From Mycolicibacterium sphagni (GTDB lineage Bacteria; Actinomycetota; Actinomycetes; Mycobacteriales; Mycobacteriaceae): a DNA stretch of 64,000 nucleotides. The position numbers were made by a program, and so were the translations under genes. Within the stretch, counting starts at the first letter, position 1; every line of letters begins with the position of its first letter. The notes below the pieces were generated by a model that was not told the DNA's origin, searched no databases, and worked only from the letters and a program-made list of their open reading frames with translations. Shown here piece by piece: positions 60,123 to 64,000 of the stretch. The DNA is taken from the NCBI RefSeq assembly GCF_002250655.1, contig NZ_NOZR01000016.1, positions 62,001 through 126,000 of the forward strand, given 5' to 3'.

Positions 60123-60963
60123 TCAGTTCGGGAACTCCCGGATCACCGACTCGCCGAATTCGGAGATCGATTCCGGCGCCGCGAAATCGGCGAACCACAC
60201 GTAGAACCGCTGCGCCCCTTGGTCATGTAGCCGGCTGAAGTAGCCGATGAGTTCGTCAGCGCGTCCACAGACCAGGCCCGGACCGAGATGACCCCAGCGA
60301 CGGCGACTCTTGTCGGTCACCGCCTCGGCGTCGGCATCCCTGCCGATGAAACCGACCATCTGCTGCACCGAAGCGCGCGCATTTACCGATGGCGGGCAGT
60401 AGCGTCGGCAGGTCATCGACATAGGTGGCCGGCAGGTTCCACCAGTCGGCGTGGTCACGGACGAGCTCCAGCATCCGGGGTCCGCGGCCACCCAGCAACA
60501 CCGGAATACGTTGGCTCGGTTGGGGTTGCTGCGCAGCGTCGCCGTCCCAGTAGTTCCGCAGAGCGATCAGCGTCTGTTCCAGGGCGGCCACCCGCTCTTT
60601 CCCGGTCGCCGTGCCGAATCCGAATTTCGCGAGCTCGTCGGGCATGGATCCGGACCCCAGGCCGAGGTCGAATCGCCCTCCGGACGCCTCGGCGAGTGTG
60701 ACAGCCTGTTTGGCCAGCACCGCCGGCGCGCGGAATGGGTCGCAGAGCACGAGGTGTCCGATCCGGAGCCGCTCGGTTCGGGCGGCCACCCACGTCGCGG
60801 TCGTCATCGCTTCCCAGATCGGACTGGCGGGGGCCATCGGTGTCTCGAGATGGTCGAGGAAGGCCACCCCGTCGAAGGCGCTCGCCTCGGCTGCGCGGGC
60901 CCGCAACACCAAATCGTCGATGCCCATTCGGCTTTGCGGGATGTACAGGTGCCACTCGACCAT
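60123..60963 (-). pseudogene. Luciferase-like (LLM class) oxidoreductase, frameshifted
   Basis: Reading from ATG at 60963 (MVEWHLYIPQSRMG) gives a normal LLM protein through RFDLGLGSGSMPDE and LLGGRGPRMLELV up to about residue 193, then runs into nonsense and a stop at 60256. The expected C-terminal part (SVQQMVGFIG, GLVCGRADELIGYFSRL, FYVWFADFAAPE) continues in the next frame to a stop at 60123. The break maps to an AAA run at about 60382-60384: removing one base restores a 279-residue protein. Either a recent inactivation or an assembly error; the gene is otherwise undecayed. Divergent from the SDR. Confidence 0.8.
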
Positions 60964-61007
60964 ATTTCGCCCTCTCGTCTCCGTCGCGCCGATCGCAGGG
61001 TAACGTG

Positions 61008-61034
61008 ATTCTCGCTTTAGGAGAACCGGTTCTC
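61008..61034. promoter_or_regulatory. Overlapping palindromes, including GAGAACCGGTTCTC
   Basis: A perfect 14-bp palindrome GAGAACCGGTTCTC at 61021-61034, overlapped by ATTCTC-N7-GAGAA at 61008-61025, between the divergent LLM and SDR genes. The AAC-CG-GTT core agrees with the KstR consensus as I recall it (TNNAACNNGTTNNA) except for the outer bases. Confidence 0.55.
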
Positions 61035-61057
61035 GAATTGTGGCGGAAGGAGCCGAC

Positions 61058-61843
61058 GTGACAGGACGGTGCGCGGGCAAGGTCGCGTTGGTGACCGGCA
61101 GCAGCCGGGGCTTGGGTAAGGCGATCGCACAGCGACTGGCCGGCGAAGGCGCGACGGTGGTGCTGACCGCCCGCACGGCCGAGCCCGACCCGAAGTACGA
61201 CGGGTCGCTGGTGCAGACCCAAGCCGAGATCGAGCAGGCCGGGGGAAGCGCAGTCGCCATCGCAGCTGATCTGTCGAGCACCGAAGACCGCGAGCGGCTG
61301 TTCGCCGAAGCGGTGGCACGGGTCGGGTCCCCGGATATCGTCGTCAACAACGCCGCGGTGACGTTCCTGCGTCCGCTCGACGGCTTCCCGGAACGGCGTT
61401 TGCGCCTGATGGTGGAAATGCACGTGGTGGCGCCGCTGCATCTGACTCAGCTGGCAATCCCCGCCATGCGCGAGCGCGGACGCGGGTGGGTCCTCAACGT
61501 CACCTCGGTCGGTGGTGACCTGCCCCCCGGTCCGCCGTTCTCCGAGTTCGACCGAAGCGCCGGGTTCGGGATCTACGGCACAGTCAAGGCCGCCCTGAAT
61601 CGGATGACGAAAAGCCTTGCCGCCGAACTGTATGACGACGGCATCGCGGTCAACGCCGCCGCGCCGACCAACCCGGTGGCCACCCCCGGTGCCGGCACCC
61701 TGGACTTGGCCAAGACCGATACCGAGGACATCGAGCTGATCACCCGGACCGCTCTGGAGTTGTGTACCGGAGACCCGGCGACCATGACCGGGCGCATCGC
61801 ACACACCCAGTCCTTCCTCCGCGAGATCGGCGCGTTGCACTGA
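61058..61843 (+). CDS. SDR-family oxidoreductase
   Basis: 261 residues. VTGSSRGLGKA cofactor loop, Arg after beta-2 (TARTAEP) suggesting NADP, NNAAVTF, catalytic VTSVGG and YGTVKAA. Resembles FabG-like/peroxisomal multifunctional-type dehydrogenases. GTG at 61058 has GGAAGGAG 5 nt upstream and is preferred over GTG at 61040. Its stop overlaps the start of the phosphotransferase gene. Confidence 0.87.
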   Translation: MTGRCAGKVALVTGSSRGLGKAIAQRLAGEGATVVLTARTAEPDPKYDGSLVQTQAEIEQAGGSAVAIAADLSSTEDRERLFAEAVARVGSPDIVVNNAAVTFLRPLDGFPERRLRLMVEMHVVAPLHLTQLAIPAMRERGRGWVLNVTSVGGDLPPGPPFSEFDRSAGFGIYGTVKAALNRMTKSLAAELYDDGIAVNAAAPTNPVATPGAGTLDLAKTDTEDIELITRTALELCTGDPATMTGRIAHTQSFLREIGALH

Positions 61844-62805
61844 CCACCGAACTCCTCGACGAACTGCAGCACCGGCTTGCGCCACGCGGCATTTCGGCGC
61901 TGCGGCCGCTGGCCGGCGGGGCATCCAGCCTGACGTTCAGCGGAGACCTCGCGGGGCGCCGGGCGGTGGTGAAAGTCGCACCGCCCGGTCTGCCGCCCGT
62001 CGCCCACCGCGACGTCCTTCGACAGGCCAGGATCATGCGCGCGCTGTCGGCCACCGCAGTCCCGGTGCCGGAGGTCATCTTCGATGAGACCGGCGAACCA
62101 CCAGAGATACCACCGCTGTTCGCGATGTCGTTCTCGGACGGGACGGCGGTCGAGCCACTATTCGACGCCGACGACGCCGGACCGGCGAGGGTGGTCGCCG
62201 AACGGTTCCGGCACGCCGCCAGAGCCCTGGCCGCACTGCATCAGCTCTCCCCCGCGGAACTCCGCCTCCACGACGAACCCGTCATCGCCCCGGCCGACGA
62301 GGTCGACAAGTGGTGCCGCGCCTTGAGTACCGTCGACCCGGAGCTCGCACCGGGCTGGCAACAAGCCGCCGATGCCCTGCACGCGACAGCGCCCCCTCCG
62401 GTCGGGCCGGCGATCGTGCACGGCGACTTCCGGTTGGGCAATCTGCTGGCCGACGAACGGGGTATCACCGCCGTGATCGACTGGGAGATCTGGTCGGTCG
62501 GTGACCCGCGGGTCGACGTGGGCTGGTTCCTGATCAACTCCGATCCGGACACCTACCAGCGAATCACGCCCTACCGCGGGTCCACACCGCCGGTGGAAGA
62601 GCTGATCGCCGATTATCGGAAGGCCTTGACGCGCGAGGTATCAGATCTGGACTGGTTCCAGGCGCTGGCCAGCTTCAAATCCACGGCGACCTGGTCGCTG
62701 ATCGTCAAGCACAACAGGCGCCGCGCGACACCCGACCCCGCCTTGGAGGCGATGGCCACGAGGCTGCCGGCACTACTCGCCAAAGCCAGGCAGTATCTCG
62801 GCTAG
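61840..62805 (+). CDS. Phosphotransferase (APH/ACAD10-N-like) with probable CTG start
   Basis: 321 residues, kinase-like fold: GGASSLTF nucleotide loop, VVKVAPPG with the lysine, catalytic IVHGDFRLGNLL and IDWEIWSVGDPRVDVGWFL (metal-binding Asp). Related proteins phosphorylate 4-hydroxyacyl-CoAs together with an ACAD10/11-like acyl-CoA dehydrogenase, and one is encoded convergently here. No ATG, GTG or TTG fits: the family-like N-terminus begins LTTELLDEL at a CTG that overlaps the SDR stop as CTGA. The in-frame GTG at 61762 would add 26 residues read through the end of the SDR gene. Confidence 0.8.
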   Translation: MTTELLDELQHRLAPRGISALRPLAGGASSLTFSGDLAGRRAVVKVAPPGLPPVAHRDVLRQARIMRALSATAVPVPEVIFDETGEPPEIPPLFAMSFSDGTAVEPLFDADDAGPARVVAERFRHAARALAALHQLSPAELRLHDEPVIAPADEVDKWCRALSTVDPELAPGWQQAADALHATAPPPVGPAIVHGDFRLGNLLADERGITAVIDWEIWSVGDPRVDVGWFLINSDPDTYQRITPYRGSTPPVEELIADYRKALTREVSDLDWFQALASFKSTATWSLIVKHNRRRATPDPALEAMATRLPALLAKARQYLG

Positions 62806-64000
62806 CCTCGCGGAATGCCGGCGAGCCGGTCGGCGAACTTCTCCTCGGCAGCCTGCCGCAGACGTAGAAGGTGTTCGGAGGGAAACAGATCCGGCGCTGG
62901 CTCCCGATCGCCGAGTAGCAGGCGCGCGAGCGTAACCTTATGCACCTCGGTGGGCCCGTCGGCAAGGCCGAGCACGAAGGATTCGACCAGATGCTGCACG
63001 AACGGCATTTCATGCGTCACGCCCAGCGACCCGTGGATCTGCAGCGCACGAGCCGACACATCGTGGAGCACCTTCTGCATCATCGCCTTGACCGCTGAGA
63101 TATCGGCCCGCACCGCCTTGTAGTCGTTGTGCTGGTCGATCTTCCACGCGGTCTGCAGAGTCAGCAGGCGGAAGGCCTCGATCTCCATCCACGAGTCGGC
63201 GATCATCTCCTGCACCAACTGCTTGCGGCTCAACGACTCACCCTGGGTGTAGCGCGAGACCGCACGCTCACACATCATGTCGTAGATTCGCCGGACCAGT
63301 CCGACGGTCCGCATCGCGTGATGGATCCGGCCGCCGCCCAGCCGGGTTTGTGCGACCACGAATGCGCCGCCACGCGGGCCGAGCATGTGATCGGCAGGCA
63401 CGCGGACGTTTTCATACCGCACGTACCCTTCCCGGCCACCGCCGATCGGCTGGTAGCCAAGGCCGACGTCGCGCAGAACATTGATGCCGGGTGTCTCGCC
63501 GGGTACCACGAACATCGAATGCCGGTTGTACGGCGGGGCATCGGGATCGGTCACCGCCATCACGATGAGGAACGACGCCATCGACGCAAACGAGGAGAAC
63601 CACTTCTCCCCGTTGATGATCCAGTGATGATCCCCGTCAGGGGCCGCGGTGGTGGTGAATACCTTGGGGTCGGCGCCGCCCTGCGGCTCGGTCATCGAAA
63701 AACACGAGATGATGCGGTTGTCCAGGAGCGGCTCCAGGTAGCGCTCCTTGAGTTGCGGAGTGCCGTAGTGCGCGAGGATCTCGCTGTTGCCCGAATCCGG
63801 TGCCTGCGAACCGAAGACGATCGGTGCACATTCCGACCGTCCGAGGATCTCGTTGAGCAGCGCCAGTTTGACCTGGCCGAAGCCGGGGCCACCCAGGTGC
63901 GGTCCGAGGTGGGTGGCCCACAGCCCGCGCTCTTTGACAATCTCCTGCAGCGGCGGAATCAACGCCTGCCGCACCGGGTCATTGAGGTCGTGCGACTCCT
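62802..64000 (-). CDS. Acyl-CoA dehydrogenase (ACAD11-like), 5' end outside window
   Basis: 398 complete codons visible, reading in from the right edge (ESHDLNDPVRQAL), so the start is off the window. FAD-binding CFSMTEPQGGAD and WFSSFASMASF, substrate-domain RIHHAMRTVGLVRRIYD, and C-terminal QIHGSLGVTHEMP and DGPTEVHKVTLAR with the catalytic Glu. The long form fits ACAD10/11-type dehydrogenases that act on unusual or hydroxylated acyl-CoAs, consistent with the kinase-like gene that converges on it with a 4-nt overlap. Confidence 0.9.
   Translation of the reverse strand, partial: ESHDLNDPVRQALIPPLQEIVKERGLWATHLGPHLGGPGFGQVKLALLNEILGRSECAPIVFGSQAPDSGNSEILAHYGTPQLKERYLEPLLDNRIISCFSMTEPQGGADPKVFTTTAAPDGDHHWIINGEKWFSSFASMASFLIVMAVTDPDAPPYNRHSMFVVPGETPGINVLRDVGLGYQPIGGGREGYVRYENVRVPADHMLGPRGGAFVVAQTRLGGGRIHHAMRTVGLVRRIYDMMCERAVSRYTQGESLSRKQLVQEMIADSWMEIEAFRLLTLQTAWKIDQHNDYKAVRADISAVKAMMQKVLHDVSARALQIHGSLGVTHEMPFVQHLVESFVLGLADGPTEVHKVTLARLLLGDREPAPDLFPSEHLLRLRQAAEEKFADRLAGIPRG

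Noticed and set aside
60455..61924. 489-residue minus-strand open frame
   Set aside because: Runs through the wrong frame of the luciferase-like gene and antisense through the SDR; composition is shadow-like.
1..64000. Mobile elements, CRISPR, tRNA or rRNA genes
   Set aside because: No transposase or integrase protein, no regularly spaced direct repeats and no tRNA- or rRNA-like stretch was seen.

Overview
The window is chromosomal DNA from a high-GC actinobacterium, almost certainly a Mycobacterium/Mycolicibacterium. It carries a type I fatty acid synthase next to a Tat-exported DUF1906 protein (the arrangement of M. tuberculosis Rv2524c-Rv2525c), a devR-devS dormancy module with universal stress proteins and an Acg-type nitroreductase, orphan Mce-associated membrane proteins, a mycofactocin-type dehydrogenase, and many FadD, P450 and SDR genes. 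I saw no rRNA, tRNA, CRISPR array, insertion sequence or phage gene. The richness in catabolic genes suggests an environmental fast grower.

Layout. 0-9.5 kb: 5' part of fas (minus strand, runs off the left edge), its roughly 510-bp regulatory region, the DUF1906 gene, an MFS transporter and an exported Gly/Asn-repeat protein. 9.6-12.4 kb: a Baeyer-Villiger-type monooxygenase divergent from an AraC regulator. 12.5-17.8 kb: the hypoxia/dormancy module (USP-devR-devS, then nitroreductase-USP on the other strand behind a DosR-like box). 17.8-23.1 kb: an eight-gene minus-strand operon led by two Mce-associated membrane proteins, followed by an acyl-CoA ligase, two uncharacterised proteins, a Bfd-like [2Fe-2S] protein, an NTF2-like protein and an SDR.

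23.4-35.1 kb: a tightly packed minus-strand catabolic array: TetR, 3Fe-4S ferredoxin, P450, amidohydrolase, two M24 (creatinase/aminopeptidase-fold) proteins, an atypical crotonase, a fused CoA-transferase, a second amidohydrolase and a FadD3-like ligase. 35.1-38.3 kb: an SDR, then P450 plus mycofactocin-type SDR on the plus strand. 38.5-47.7 kb: an eight-gene operon joined mostly by 4-nt overlaps, with mhpC, mhpA and mhpB (meta-cleavage of 3-(3-hydroxyphenyl)propionate), a ketosteroid-dehydrogenase-like flavoprotein, a luciferase-like monooxygenase, SDR, cyclase and alpha/beta hydrolase, under a divergent IclR gene. 48.7-52.6 kb: a second ketosteroid-dehydrogenase-like flavoprotein, a CoA ligase and a crotonase. 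52.6-58.4 kb: a TetR-led operon with a TauD-type dioxygenase, luciferase-like oxidoreductase, sulfotransferase, TIM-barrel isomerase and DUF1214 protein. 58.5-64 kb: NTF2-like protein, epimerase, a frameshifted luciferase-like gene, SDR, phosphotransferase and an acyl-CoA dehydrogenase that runs off the right edge.

Taken together, 17.8-64 kb looks like a catabolic island for cyclic (alicyclic, terpenoid, steroid-like or aromatic) acids: CoA activation, hydroxylation, ring dehydrogenation or aromatisation, meta-cleavage and beta-oxidation. The substrate cannot be read from sequence. Several candidate operators recur: a TGAGAAC-type palindrome upstream of at least two units, a 20-bp element on both sides of the SDR at 35.1 kb, and AACTAT/ATAGTT inverted repeats at two regulator genes. 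Least conventional parts: the operon with paired M24 proteins, the mhp operon with ketosteroid-dehydrogenase-like and luciferase-like enzymes, and the TauD/luciferase/sulfotransferase operon.
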